Assembly (NCBI GenBank): GCA_039821125.1
Contig: JBCBOR010000014.1
Location: forward strand, 1 to 64,000
DNA length: 64,000 nucleotides
Direction of reading: 5' to 3'
DNA from: Thermohalobaculum sp039821125
GTDB taxonomy: Bacteria; Pseudomonadota; Alphaproteobacteria; Rhodobacterales; Rhodobacteraceae
In this document: one piece after another, positions 37,202 through 46,519 of the stretch
How positions within the stretch are numbered: position 1 is the first letter of the stretch
How the letters are laid out: every line of letters begins with the position of its first letter
Notes under the pieces: generated by a model
The model's input: the letters and a program-made list of their open reading frames with translations, nothing else
Databases searched by the model: none
What the model was told of the DNA's origin: nothing
Program-made: the position numbers and the translations under genes

Positions 37202-38451
37202 GCTGGGGCCAGATGCGGCAGGGCCAGACGGGCAACGCCTGCGGCTGCGGCGTCCGAGGCGACCTGTGCTGTCGGAACGCCAAGAACCCGTTGGCGCATC
37301 TCGGTCCAGATGGTGTTTGCCGCCCCGCCACCCACGGTCCGGATGGAGGTCAGTGCAGGGGCGCCAAGCTCGGCCAATCGCGCATAGCCCTCGGCCTCGA
37401 TCCGGGCGATTCCCTCGAGCAACCCGTGCAGGAACGCGGTATCGTCCTCGGGGCGCGGGGTCAGCCGCGGCTGAAGGTCGGGGTCGTTGTTGGGAAACCG
37501 CTCGCCGGGGCGCGGCAGGGGATAGTAATCCAGACCGCTGTCCTGCGCAGGATCGATCCCATCGCTTAGCGCCGCGATCTCGTCCGGAGAGAAATGCGGT
37601 GCGAGTGCGCCGCCGCCCGTGTTCGATGCCCCGCCCGCCAGCCAGATGTTGCCGATGCGGTGGCTGTAGATGCCATATTCCGGCGCGAAGACTGGCCGGT
37701 CCGACAGCAGCTTGATCGTCAGGGTCGTACCGAGCGCAGAGACCCCGTCACCGGGCCGGGTCGCTCCGGTCGCAAGGAACGATGCGCAGCCATCGGTGAC
37801 CCCGGCGACCATGGGCAGACCGGCGGGCAGGCCGAACCCGCCACCCGTTCGCCCTGTTACCGCCCCGCAAGGCATGACCGGCGGAAGAAGGTCCGGCCTC
37901 AACCCTGTGCGCGCGAGCCAGTCCGGCCACGCCCGCTGCACCGGATCATATCCTGTCTTCAGCGCGTTGCTCTCATCGCTGGGCATCGGACCAACGGAGA
38001 GCTGTTCTGCAATCCAGTCCGCCTGATGGAGAACGCGCTTGATGCTTGGCTCGGACTGGAGAGCAAGCGCGCGCGCAAGGCCGGAGTTCGCTCCTTGCCC
38101 GGCGGTCTCGCGCGGCGCGGCAGCAGCGATGGCCTCTGGGATCGCCGGATCCTCGGCCGGGTCATTGTACATGTAGACCCGCCCGACCGGTCGGTCGGCC
38201 TCGTCCACCGCCAACACCGTTCCGGAGGTCGCATCGACGGCGCAGGCACCGATATCTGATGGCGATACCTCTCGCCACAGCCGCTCCATCGCCAGGGCGA
38301 GAGCACCCCGCCATGTCGATGGTGCGCGATGATCCTTTCCCACCTCCGTCATGTCGGCCGACGCGATGGCGACGATGCCGGCCTCCGACGTCAGTGCCGC
38401 GCAACGCACACCCGATGTGCCGACATCGATCCCCAGCGCAAGACGGCTCAC
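37198..38451 (-). CDS. FGGY-family kinase, short D-ribulokinase-like type
   Basis: The 417-residue product is shorter than most FGGY kinases (about 490-550), like the cyanobacterial and plant D-ribulose kinases. It shares with them GIDVGTSGVRCAALT, LGTTLTIKLLSDRPV, YGIYSHRIGNIWLAGGASNT and the C-terminal GGGAANTIWTEMR adenosine site. It probably phosphorylates a keto-pentose or -tetrose. Four-base overlaps on both sides tie it to the class II aldolase and HAD genes. Confidence 0.83.
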   Translation of the reverse strand: MSRLALGIDVGTSGVRCAALTSEAGIVAIASADMTEVGKDHRAPSTWRGALALAMERLWREVSPSDIGACAVDATSGTVLAVDEADRPVGRVYMYNDPAEDPAIPEAIAAAAPRETAGQGANSGLARALALQSEPSIKRVLHQADWIAEQLSVGPMPSDESNALKTGYDPVQRAWPDWLARTGLRPDLLPPVMPCGAVTGRTGGGFGLPAGLPMVAGVTDGCASFLATGATRPGDGVSALGTTLTIKLLSDRPVFAPEYGIYSHRIGNIWLAGGASNTGGGALAPHFSPDEIAALSDGIDPAQDSGLDYYPLPRPGERFPNNDPDLQPRLTPRPEDDTAFLHGLLEGIARIEAEGYARLAELGAPALTSIRTVGGGAANTIWTEMRQRVLGVPTAQVASDAAAAGVARLALPHLAPA

Positions 38452-39491
38452 GATGCAGCCTTGTTCAGCGACTGGCGGTATTTCTCGGCGTCCCAGTCCA
38501 GCAGCGATGCCTCGTCGTCAGGCGTCAGCCGGATCAGAGCGGCGTCCTCCGGCACGCGGGCAAGCACGTCTCCGAGGCACCTTGCAAGGGCGAGATCGGA
38601 CGGCGTTGCATCGATGGGGATCGCGACCCCTTCGCCGGGAAATAGAAGGATCTTGCAGGGCCGTCCATCGGCTGTGACCTCGGCGGGCGTGGCCCCGGGG
38701 GGAACCGTACGGCATCCCGGTCCGAGGAAGATCAGATGATCGGGGTAGAGCGTCGAGCCGGTTGCCATCTCCAGTCGCACGGGATCGCGTGCCACTGCAT
38801 GGGTGATCGCCTCGGGTGCCGGGACCCAGCCGGTCCCGTCGAGGCGCACGCCAAGCCCGGGTGTTGCCTCGGTCGGGGTGCGGACAACGCTCGGCTGCAG
38901 GGCTGCGCTGACGTCGCGCAGCCGTGCCTTGGCGGTTTCCGGCGTCTCGCCGCAGACGACGAGGCCATGGTTGCCGAGCACGACCACCTGCGTCTCGGGC
39001 GTCACAGCGGCGCGGATGGCACGGGCCAGATCCCAGCCCGGTTTGACATAAGGCACGACTGCGAAGGCGGTTCGGGGCAGGGCGGCGGACAGGCGCTCGG
39101 CTCCATCGGCACAGATCGCAAGAGCGATCGTGGCAACACAGTGCGTATGCAGCACCACCGGCCAGTCCAGCGCGGCGTGCACGGCGGTTTCGATCGAAGG
39201 GCGCAGACCAAGAGGGTTCGCATCGGCAGGAACAACCTCGGCCATCCCGGGCTGCTCTGCCGCACCGGCCTGAAGCGCTCGGCGCAGCACGCCGACATTG
39301 CAGGGCACCCAGATGTCGCGCGCCCCCGCCTCGGCCAGCCACGTGCCTGATGCCTTGATCCACATGGCATCGCCGGATTTCAGCGAGGTGTTGCCGCCCG
39401 GCCCCTGTACTTGCAGCGGATCGGTGCCCAGACGGTGCGAGGTCGAGACCAGATCCGAAAACGCATCGGTCAGGCGCAAGCTGTCGAACAT
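38448..39491 (-). CDS. Class II aldolase/adducin-family protein, long form
   Basis: This 347-residue protein has the class II aldolase elements GPGGNTSLK (phosphate loop), ETAVHAAL (catalytic-type Glu), VLHTHCVATIALAI (zinc histidines) and LGNHGLVVCG. The C-terminal 130 residues are extra compared with FucA, similar to the N-terminal half of the large rhamnulose-phosphate aldolase group. The ATG at 39491 follows GGAGGGAGAA. It is the first gene of the minus-strand trio, divergent from a SorC regulator. It likely handles a keto-sugar phosphate made by the adjacent kinase. Confidence 0.8.
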   Translation of the reverse strand: MFDSLRLTDAFSDLVSTSHRLGTDPLQVQGPGGNTSLKSGDAMWIKASGTWLAEAGARDIWVPCNVGVLRRALQAGAAEQPGMAEVVPADANPLGLRPSIETAVHAALDWPVVLHTHCVATIALAICADGAERLSAALPRTAFAVVPYVKPGWDLARAIRAAVTPETQVVVLGNHGLVVCGETPETAKARLRDVSAALQPSVVRTPTEATPGLGVRLDGTGWVPAPEAITHAVARDPVRLEMATGSTLYPDHLIFLGPGCRTVPPGATPAEVTADGRPCKILLFPGEGVAIPIDATPSDLALARCLGDVLARVPEDAALIRLTPDDEASLLDWDAEKYRQSLNKAAS

Positions 39492-39563
39492 GTCTTCTCC
39501 CTCCGGCACCGCGTCCGAGTATCGCGATGCGCCTGAAGGCGCAATCTTGGCGCGGGTTGCATA

Positions 39564-39597
39564 TTGTCTTGACAACCGGAGATGTACGAAAAATATT
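39564..39597 (+). promoter_or_regulatory. Promoter and operator of the EryD-like regulator operon
   Basis: TTGACA (39569-39574), a 17-base spacer and AATATT (39592-39597) make a good sigma-70-type promoter reading toward the SorC regulator. The palindrome TTGTC-TT-GACAA (39564-39575) covers the minus-35 box, and TGTACGAAA / TGTGCGAAA repeat just downstream 18 bases apart. These are candidate sites for autoregulation and for control of the divergent aldolase operon. Confidence 0.6.
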
Positions 39598-39658
39598 TCC
39601 TGTGCGAAAGATAATTCAGATCCGGCGCTGAGCCGGGCATCAGGGAGAGACCGCGGCC

Positions 39659-40651
39659 ATGGCTGCCACGGCGCCGAAACGCCAAGCGATCGATACGCGC
39701 GAATCCGATCTCGCGGCCCGTGCGGCCTGGCTGCACTTTGTCGGTGGCCTCACCCAGAGCGAAGTCGCCAAGCGTCTGGACGTGCCCAACACGCGCGCGC
39801 ATCGCTATATCGCCCGCGCGCAGGCCGAGGGGCTGGTCCGCATCTTTGTCGATGTCAGCTCGTCGGATTGCGTCGCGATGGAGACGCGGCTGATGGAGCG
39901 CTTTGGCCTGTCGTTCTGCCGCGTCGCCATGGATGTACCCGAGGCCGGTGCCTTGCCGCTGCGCTCGTTGAGCGTTGCGGGCGGCGACTATCTGATGAGC
40001 ATGATCACCGGGCAGGCGCACAAGATTATCGGTATCGGCCATGGCCGGACCATTGCCGCAGCTGTCGATGCGATGGGGCGGGTCGCCGCGAACGGTATCA
40101 GTTTTGTCTCGATGCTGGGCGGTCTGACCCGGTCCTATGCGGCCAATCCCTATGACGTGATCCACCGGCTTGCCCGTGTCAGCGGGGCCGAGAGCTATAT
40201 GCTGCCCGCACCGATGTTCGTAGATTCGGCCCGCGACAAACAGGTTCTGATCGGCCAGTCCGGTATCGCCGCGACGATGTCGCTGATAGGCGAGGCGAGC
40301 CTCGCGATCGTTGGCATCGGAGCGCTGGATGCCGCGGACACAAACCCCAACGCCATCGGCGGTGAGGTGACACTGGCGGGCCTGCGCGCCGCGGGTGCGA
40401 AGGCCGAGATTCTGGGCCAGTTCCTCGACCGGGACGGCGCCCTTCTAAACACCGAGTTTGACGACCGGGTCATGGCCCCGCCGCTGGACGCGCTGCGCGG
40501 GCGCGACATTGTCGCAATCGCGGGCGGCGCCGGAAAGGCCGACGCGATCCTGGCATCCCTCAAAAGCGGTCTTTTGACCGGACTGATCATCGACGAAGCG
40601 ACTGCTCGTACGCTTGTCGGAGAAGACGGCCACGCCGTCGCAGCAGAATAA
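39659..40651 (+). CDS. SorC-family transcriptional regulator (EryD-like)
   Basis: This 330-residue regulator has an N-terminal helix-turn-helix (GLTQSEVAKRLDVPNTRAHR) and a SorC effector domain (about 75-325; GIGHGRTIAAAVDAMG, AIAGGAGKADAILASLKSG, LLTGLIIDEATA). It belongs to the group including erythritol regulator EryD and other polyol regulators. It heads an operon with a transporter, an EryA-like kinase and a GlpD/EryB-like flavoprotein, and is divergent from a class II aldolase gene. Only 27 bases separate it from the binding-protein leader. Confidence 0.88.
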   Translation: MAATAPKRQAIDTRESDLAARAAWLHFVGGLTQSEVAKRLDVPNTRAHRYIARAQAEGLVRIFVDVSSSDCVAMETRLMERFGLSFCRVAMDVPEAGALPLRSLSVAGGDYLMSMITGQAHKIIGIGHGRTIAAAVDAMGRVAANGISFVSMLGGLTRSYAANPYDVIHRLARVSGAESYMLPAPMFVDSARDKQVLIGQSGIAATMSLIGEASLAIVGIGALDAADTNPNAIGGEVTLAGLRAAGAKAEILGQFLDRDGALLNTEFDDRVMAPPLDALRGRDIVAIAGGAGKADAILASLKSGLLTGLIIDEATARTLVGEDGHAVAAE

Positions 40652-40678
40652 ACAACGAGCCAAAGGGAGGACCACAGA

Positions 40679-42120
40679 ATGTATGAGAAGGAAAAGACCT
40701 GATCAGCGCCTGGCAGCGGGGCCAGATGAGCCGGCGCAGTCTGATCCGCGGCCTTGGCGCCCTCGGTATGACCGCAGCGGGTGCAGGAACGCTGGTCAAC
40801 GCGCTGCAGACGCAGGCGCTGGCCGCTGATTTCGACTGGAAAAAGCACTCGGGCAAGGCGATCAAGCTGCTGCTGAACAAGCACCCCTATACGGATGCGA
40901 TGATCGCCAATCTCGACAACTTCAAGGCCCTGACCGGGATGGACGTCACCTATGACATCTTCCCCGAGGACGTCTATTTCGACAAGGTGACGGCGGCGCT
41001 GTCGTCGGGCTCGTCCGAGTATGATGCGTTCATGACCGGCGCCTACATGACCTGGACCTATGGGCCGGCGGGCTGGGTTGTCGACCACAACGAGTGGATC
41101 AACGATCCGGAGAAAACCAACCCCGGCTATAACTGGACCGACATGCTGGAAGGCGTGCGCAAGTCCTGCGCCTGGAACGGGCGTCCGGGCGGCGCGCTTG
41201 GCTCGGATGACGCCAAGCAGTGGTGCATCCCATGGGGCTATGAGCAGAACAACCTCGCCTACAATGCGGGCATGATGGAGAAGGCCGGTGTCGCTGTGCC
41301 GACCAACATGGACGAACTGGTCGAGGCAGCGGCCAAGCTGCAATCGGCGAACGACGGGATCTACGGCATTGGCGTGCGCGGCTCGCGGTCCTGGGCGACG
41401 ATTCACCCGGGCTTCCTGTCGGGCTATGCCAACTTCGGCGAGAAGGACCTGAACGTCTCGGACGATGGCAAACTGAGCGCGGCGATGAACTCGGCCGGAT
41501 CCAAGGCCTATCACAAGCAATGGGTCGAGATGATCCAGAACTCGGGTGCGTCCGACTGGTCGACCCACACCTGGTACCAGGTTGGCACGGATCTGGGCGC
41601 AGGCAAGTCGGCGATGATCTATGACGCGGACATCCTCGGCTATTTCATGAACGGCGGCGACAACGCGATGGCGGGCAAGCTGGCCTATGCGCCCTTCGCG
41701 GCGAATCCGGCGGCAAGCGCGCCGACGCCGAACATCTGGATCTGGTCGCTGTCGATGTCCAAGTTCTCGAAGGATCTCGATGCGACGTGGAACTTTATGC
41801 AATGGGCGTCGGGCCCCGAGCATGGTCTGTTCGGTGCCGCACAGATGGACTTCGTGAACCCGGTGCGCCAATCGGTCTGGGACGATGCCGGCTTCCGCAA
41901 GCGCCTTTCCGACAGCTATCCCGGCTATGTCGAGATGCACGATGTCTCGGCCCCGGGTGCCAAGATCCACTTCACCGCACAACCGCTGTTCTTCGATCTG
42001 ACCACCGAGTGGGCGGCCTCGATGCAGAAGATGGTCGCCAAGGAGGTGCCGGTGGACGAGGGGCTGGACCAGTTGGCCGACAGCGTCAACCGTCAGCTCA
42101 AAGACGCCGGTCTCGGCTGA
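40679..42120 (+). CDS. ABC transporter substrate-binding protein with Tat signal; 5-prime frameshift
   Basis: The periplasmic binding protein (464 residues from ATG at 40726) begins with a Tat signal (MSRRSLIRGLGALGMTAAGA) cleaved near ALA-ADF. The body is a family-1 binding protein (GKAIKLLLNKHPYTD, FMTGAYMTWTYGPAGW, FTAQPLFFDL). The best ribosome site (AAAGGGAGGACC) serves an earlier ATG at 40679, which reads MYEKEKT and stops. Adding one base near 40697 would join it in frame as MYEKEKDLISAWQRGQMSRR, a polar extension like that of the other Tat-exported binding protein here. The current gene may start at 40726, with GGGG upstream, or be impaired. Confidence 0.8.
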
Positions 42121-42133
42121 TCCTGCAGAGGCA

Positions 42134-42183
42134 AGGGTGCGTCTTCAGCGAATTCGGATCGAATTCGCCTGAGGACGCACCCT
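42134..42183. repeat. 50-base REP-like palindrome after the binding-protein gene
   Basis: The arms AGGGTGCGTC and GACGCACCCT, with inner CGAATTCG repeated on both sides of GAT, form a nearly perfect 50-base hairpin in the 84-base gap between the binding-protein and first permease genes. It shares its outer arms with the element at 8318-8498 in the first transporter operon. It probably limits decay or read-through so that binding protein is made in excess of permease. Confidence 0.75.
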
Positions 42184-42204
42184 ACGCCGCCCGGAGACGA
42201 CCGC

Positions 42205-43125
42205 ATGGCTTTGACCGCTGACGCCCCGCGGGCCCGGCGCCCGCGCATCTCGCGCCGGATGCTGCCGTATCTGCTGAGCATGCCAGCCCTGCTGGCATGC
42301 ATCGGCATCCTGATCCCGTTCGGGACAGCGGTCTGGTACTCGCTTCAGCGGTTCCGGATGAGCCAGCCCTGGAACCGGGGCATGAACTGGGGCGAGAATT
42401 ACCTGAATTTCTTCAGTGACCCCGACTTCTGGAACACGCTGCAGATATCGCTGACCTATGCGTTCCTGACCGTGGGGTTGGAACTTCTGCTTGGCCTTGG
42501 CATCGCGCTGCTGCTGCAAAAGCGCACGCGGCTGAACAACTTCATCTCGATCATGCTGCTGATGCCGCTGATGGTCGCGCCTGCGCTGGCCGCCCTGATG
42601 TTCAAGCTGATGACGAACCCGAACTTCGGGATCCTCAGCTATCTTGCGGGGGTTGTGGGCCTCGAGGATTTCCGCTGGGCCAACGCGCCGGACACTGCGC
42701 TGTTGACGGTCGTGCTGGTCGATATCTGGGTCTACACGCCGTTCATCATGATCCTGCTGCTCGCCGGGCTGCGGTCTCTCCCGACACAGCCCTTCGAGGC
42801 CGCGGCACTCGATGGGGTGCCGCGGCTCCAGCAGTTCTGGCGGATCACGCTGCCGATGCTGATGCCGTACATCCTGACGGCCTCGCTGTTCCGGCTGCTG
42901 GACTCGATCCAGCAGTTCGACATTATTTACGCCATGACCCAAGGGGGACCAGGCGACAAACTGATGGTCTTTCAGGTCGAGGCCTATCTGAACTTCTTCC
43001 AGTCCACCAATGTCGGGCGCTCCGCGGCTTTGCTGATGATCCTCTGGGCGGTGACGTTTTTCCTGTCAAACATCTTCATCAAGAACTGGCTGCGTCTGCG
43101 TGAGCGCGCACGAGGAGAAGTGTGA
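42205..43125 (+). CDS. CUT1 ABC transporter permease (MalF-like)
   Basis: The 306-residue permease starts with an arginine-rich cytoplasmic stretch (RARRPRISRRMLPYLLS), has six helices and the EAA loop (FEAAALDGVPRLQQFWRITLP), and MTQGGPGDKLMVF before the last helix. It forms the channel with the permease at 43361. The gap to that gene is 235 bases and contains an interspersed repeat, unlike the tight spacing elsewhere in the operon. Confidence 0.9.
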   Translation: MALTADAPRARRPRISRRMLPYLLSMPALLACIGILIPFGTAVWYSLQRFRMSQPWNRGMNWGENYLNFFSDPDFWNTLQISLTYAFLTVGLELLLGLGIALLLQKRTRLNNFISIMLLMPLMVAPALAALMFKLMTNPNFGILSYLAGVVGLEDFRWANAPDTALLTVVLVDIWVYTPFIMILLLAGLRSLPTQPFEAAALDGVPRLQQFWRITLPMLMPYILTASLFRLLDSIQQFDIIYAMTQGGPGDKLMVFQVEAYLNFFQSTNVGRSAALLMILWAVTFFLSNIFIKNWLRLRERARGEV

Positions 43126-43170
43126 TGGATCGACACAATCCCCGAAGCGCTTGGGTTGGGGTGCAGACCC

Positions 43171-43324
43171 GGCCCGGAATAACGGCGCGCAGCGCCCCGG
43201 GCCAGCGCCCGACCGCCCCTATGGGCGGGCGCTTTGTCGACGCCGGTGCGGGGCTGGGGCGTCGCGTGGATGTCGGTATAAAGTGCAGACCAATAACCGT
43301 CCTGCGCCCACCCGCGGTCGGGGC
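43171..43324 (-). repeat. Interspersed repeat element, copy 1
   Basis: A roughly 154-base element read on the minus strand is closely similar to 49155-49313 on the plus strand. Shared blocks include GACCGCGGGTGGGCGCA, GGTCTGCA, ACAAAGCGCCCGCCC and CGGTCGGGCGCTGGCCCGGG. Both ends can fold into GC-rich hairpins. It fills the gap between the two permease genes and has no coding potential. The two copies are in inverted orientation about 6 kb apart in the same operon. Confidence 0.75.
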
Positions 43325-43360
43325 TGTCCCCGTCAGCGTATCAACCCAGCGGGGGCATAG

Positions 43361-44218
43361 ATGACCCACCACTCCCCTCTCGAGCGCTGGCTGCGCGGCA
43401 TTGCCCTGGCTGTGGTCGTGCTGTTCTTCATGTTCCCGATCTTCTGGATCGCCCTGATGAGCCTGCAGACGAACGAGACGATCCTGCGATCGCCCCCGTC
43501 GATGGTGTTCACGCCGACGATCCAGAATTATCAGGCGCTGATCACCGGCAAGCTGGAGACCAATGCGGGTACGCTGGACGTGGCATTCATGTCGAACCTC
43601 CTGAACTCGCTGATCCTGTCGGTCGGATCGGTGGCGCTGGCGCTGGTGCTTGGGGTGCCCGCGGCCTATGCGTTCGCCCGTCACAAGTTCCGGGGGTCAG
43701 AGGACATCGCCTTCACGCTGCTCTCGTTCCGATTTGCGCCGCCCTTGCTGGTGCTGTTGCCGCTGACGATCTACTTCCAGCAGTTGGGGTTGGCGAACAC
43801 CTATGTCGGGCTGATCTGGGTTTACCAGTTGATCTGCCTGCCGCTGATCCTCTGGATCGTGCGCGGATATTTCGAGGATATCAGCCCGGATGTCGAGCAC
43901 GCCTACCGCATCGCGGGCCATTCATGGTGGTCGACCTTCCGGCGTATCGCCTTGCCGTTGGCAGGGCCGGGGATCGCGGCGGCGGGGTTGCTCGCGTTCA
44001 TCTTTGCCTGGAACAATTTCATCTTCGCACTGGTGCTGGCGTCGGCGGACAAGCAGCCGGTGACTGTGGGCGCGCTGGCCTTCGTAACCGCATCCGGCAT
44101 CCAGTACGGTCAGATCGCTGCCGCTGTTGTGCTATCGATTGCGCCTACGTTGGCTCTGGCATTGTGGGCACAGCGGTATCTCGTCGAGGGCCTCTCCCTT
44201 GGCGCGGTGAAGGGCTAG
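43361..44218 (+). CDS. CUT1 ABC transporter permease (MalG-like)
   Basis: This 285-residue inner-membrane permease has six helices (first at about 10-35, LRGIALAVVVLFFMFPIFWI), the LSFRFAPPLLVLLPL patch and the EAA-type loop (EHAYRIAGHSWWSTFRRIALP). In the loop, the usual E-A-A is E-H-A and the usual D-G is A-G, a mild departure. The stop is followed directly by the ATPase start. It partners with the 42205 permease. Confidence 0.88.
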   Translation: MTHHSPLERWLRGIALAVVVLFFMFPIFWIALMSLQTNETILRSPPSMVFTPTIQNYQALITGKLETNAGTLDVAFMSNLLNSLILSVGSVALALVLGVPAAYAFARHKFRGSEDIAFTLLSFRFAPPLLVLLPLTIYFQQLGLANTYVGLIWVYQLICLPLILWIVRGYFEDISPDVEHAYRIAGHSWWSTFRRIALPLAGPGIAAAGLLAFIFAWNNFIFALVLASADKQPVTVGALAFVTASGIQYGQIAAAVVLSIAPTLALALWAQRYLVEGLSLGAVKG

Positions 44219-45325
44219 ATGATGAGCCTCGTTGTCGAAAACCTCTCGAAGCGCTTCAAGTCCGAGACGGTGCTGGATGATGTCTGCCTCGACGTTCCTA
44301 CGGGTCGGACGCTCGTGCTGTTCGGCCCGTCTGGCACCGGCAAGACCGTATTGCTGCGCTGTATCGCAGGCGCCGAGGAGCCGGAGGCAGGCACGATCCG
44401 GATCAACGGCGAGGATGTCACCGATCTGCCGCCCGAGAGCCGTGGCGTCGGCATGGCGTTCCAGAACTTTGCGCTGTTCCCGCATATGTCGGCTTTCGAC
44501 AACATCGCCTCACCGCTGACGGCCCAGCGCTCGACCCGCGACCGGATCCGCGAAGGGGTTGATGCGGTCGCGCGGCTGCTGAAGATCGACCATGTGCTGG
44601 GCCATGCCCCCCGCGCGCTGTCCAATGGGCAGAAGCAGCGCACGGCGTTGGCCCGTGCGCTGGTGGCCGAGCCGGATATCCTGTTGCTCGATGACCCGCT
44701 CAGGAATGTCGATGCCAAGCTGCGCTTCGAGATGCGGCTCGAGCTGCCACGCCTGCTGGCTGACCGGGGCGCGACGGTGATCTACGTGACCCAAGACTAC
44801 AAGGAGGCGATGGCGCTGGGCGATCAGATCGCGGTGCTCGAAGGGCAGCGGATCGCCCAGATCGGCACGCCCGAGGAGATCTACCTGCGCCCGGCCTCGG
44901 TCGACATCGCCAACCATTTCGGCGATCCCTCGATCAACCTGCTCGATGTTCTGCCCGGCGGCGATGGCACTGGCACCCATGTCGAGATCTCGGGTCAGCG
45001 CGTTGCGCTGCCGCAGGGATATGAGGGGGCGCATGGCCAGGACTGTGTCCTGGGTATCCGGCCCGAGGCGCTGCGCTTCACGACAGGCGCGGGCGTGCCC
45101 GTGACGGTCGAGGCCGAAACCCCGCTGAACGAGAAAACCGTGACCTTGGCTGTGACCGCGGGAGGGCGGGAGATCCTGATCTCGCGCCCGGCAGGCACCA
45201 TGGCTCCCGCCAGCGGCGCGGCCCATGTCGAGATGGACGCAGGCAGCGTCATCCTCTTCGATCGTGCGACCGGGCAGCGCATCTCGCCGGCATCGGCAGG
45301 CGCGACCGGGGAGCAGGCGGCATGA
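44219..45325 (+). CDS. CUT1 ABC transporter ATP-binding protein with altered catalytic residues
   Basis: This 368-residue ATPase has Walker A (GPSGTGKT, 36-43), an intact Q-loop (FQNFALFPHM), signature LSNGQ (134-138) and Walker B ILLLDD (154-159). The catalytic glutamate after Walker B is aspartate (D159) and the H-loop histidine is glutamine (VTQDYKEA, Q192). The regulatory domain is normal. With the neighbouring ATPase it probably forms a heterodimer in which one nucleotide site is weak. Start is one of two adjacent ATGs at 44219/44222; the stop overlaps the next gene by four bases. Confidence 0.87.
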   Translation: MMSLVVENLSKRFKSETVLDDVCLDVPTGRTLVLFGPSGTGKTVLLRCIAGAEEPEAGTIRINGEDVTDLPPESRGVGMAFQNFALFPHMSAFDNIASPLTAQRSTRDRIREGVDAVARLLKIDHVLGHAPRALSNGQKQRTALARALVAEPDILLLDDPLRNVDAKLRFEMRLELPRLLADRGATVIYVTQDYKEAMALGDQIAVLEGQRIAQIGTPEEIYLRPASVDIANHFGDPSINLLDVLPGGDGTGTHVEISGQRVALPQGYEGAHGQDCVLGIRPEALRFTTGAGVPVTVEAETPLNEKTVTLAVTAGGREILISRPAGTMAPASGAAHVEMDAGSVILFDRATGQRISPASAGATGEQAA

Positions 45326-46455
45326 GTGGCGCCCCGCTGATCCTCTCGCGCCTCAACAAGCGCTATAATCCCGGCACGGCACATGAAGTTCACGCCGTGC
45401 GCGACTTTGACCTGAATGTCGAGGCAGGCGAGATCGTCGCGCTGCTGGGGTCCTCGGGCTGCGGCAAGACCTCGACCTTGCGGATGATCGCCGGGTTCGA
45501 GGAGGTCAGCGCAGGGGCGATCACGCTGGGCGGGGCCGAGATCCACACGCGCCAGCCCGCCCGGCGCAATGTGGCGATGGCGTTCGAGGGATACTCGCTC
45601 TACCCGCCGCTGACCGTGGGCGAGAACATCGCCTTTGCCCTGAAATCCCAGCAGCTGGATAAGGCCGAGGTCGACCGTCGCGTCGGCGAGATTGCCCGCC
45701 TTCTGGAGATCGAGGATATCCTTGGGCGCTATCCCTCCTCGATCTCGGGCGGGCAGCAACAGCGCACCAGCCTGGGCCGCGCGCTGATCCGGGACGCAGA
45801 CCTGCACCTGCTGGACGAGCCGATGGGGCAGTTGGAACCTCAGCTCCGGGCCCATCTGCGCGGGCGGCTGAAGCATTTCATCAAGGAACGCGGCCTGACG
45901 GCAATCCTGGTCACGCACGACCAGACAGAAGCCAACGCGCTTGCCGACCGCATTGCCGTCATGGAGGACGGCGTGCTGCAACAGTTCGACACGCCCGCCG
46001 CGCTGAAGGACCGGCCTGCGAACCTCTTTACCGGGACCTTCATTGGCGAGCCGCCGATGAACGTCTTCTCGGCCACGGCTCAGGCAGACGGCGATACGCT
46101 GACCTTCGCCATGGATGGCGGCGCGGTGCTCAGCTATCCGCAGGACGGGTTCGCGACTGATCTGCGCGAGGATCTGCTGGCCCGGCGCGAGGTAACGCTG
46201 GGCGTGCGCCCCCATGCGGTGCAGATCACCGAGACCGGCGTGCTTGCCGAGGTCATCGTGAACCAGTGGCTCGGCGACCAGTCGCACATCGCCGCCGGGT
46301 TTGCCGGGGCGACCATCGTGTCCGTCACCCATGACCGGGCGCGGCTGGACAAGGGGGCGGCCATCGCGATCTCGATCGCGGCCGAGGATCTGCATCTCTT
46401 CGACACGGGCACGGGCGCTGCGATCAGCCATGGCGGCCAGCGGGTCGCGGCATGA
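45322..46455 (+). CDS. CUT1 ABC transporter ATP-binding protein (partner)
   Basis: The 377-residue ATPase has Walker A (GSSGCGKTS, 43-51), signature ISGGQ (141-145), Walker B LHLLDE (161-166) and H-loop VTHDQTEA (H199), so its catalytic Glu and His are present. Two nearby positions differ: the Q-loop glutamine is glutamate (MAFEGYSLYPP, E89) and the D-loop reads GQLE instead of SxLD. These changes complement those of the preceding ATPase, supporting an asymmetric heterodimer. The C-terminal regulatory domain is present. Confidence 0.87.
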   Translation: MSGAPLILSRLNKRYNPGTAHEVHAVRDFDLNVEAGEIVALLGSSGCGKTSTLRMIAGFEEVSAGAITLGGAEIHTRQPARRNVAMAFEGYSLYPPLTVGENIAFALKSQQLDKAEVDRRVGEIARLLEIEDILGRYPSSISGGQQQRTSLGRALIRDADLHLLDEPMGQLEPQLRAHLRGRLKHFIKERGLTAILVTHDQTEANALADRIAVMEDGVLQQFDTPAALKDRPANLFTGTFIGEPPMNVFSATAQADGDTLTFAMDGGAVLSYPQDGFATDLREDLLARREVTLGVRPHAVQITETGVLAEVIVNQWLGDQSHIAAGFAGATIVSVTHDRARLDKGAAIAISIAAEDLHLFDTGTGAAISHGGQRVAA

Positions 46456-46478
46456 GCGCCGCCCTCTCATCTCGCTTT

Positions 46479-46512
46479 CCCTCCCCCCTCGGGGGAGGGC
46501 CAGGGTGGGGGG
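46479..46512. repeat. GC-rich intergenic repeat with hairpin
   Basis: CCCTCCCCC-CTC-GGGGGAGGG followed by CCAGGGTGGGGGG lies in the 64-base gap between the ATPase and kinase genes. Sequences of this type are common as scattered intergenic repeats in proteobacterial genomes. It could form a strong stem on the transcript. Confidence 0.5.
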
Positions 46513-46519
46513 ATCCATC

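Noticed and set aside
40614..40829. 71-residue plus-strand frame at the regulator/binding-protein junction
   Set aside because: Overlaps both genes out of frame and has no family features; better explained by the frameshifted leader of the binding protein.
46301..46519. N-terminal extension of the EryA-like kinase
   Set aside because: It overlaps the ATPase gene in another frame and crosses a GC-rich intergenic repeat; homology starts at MTEDVLIG.
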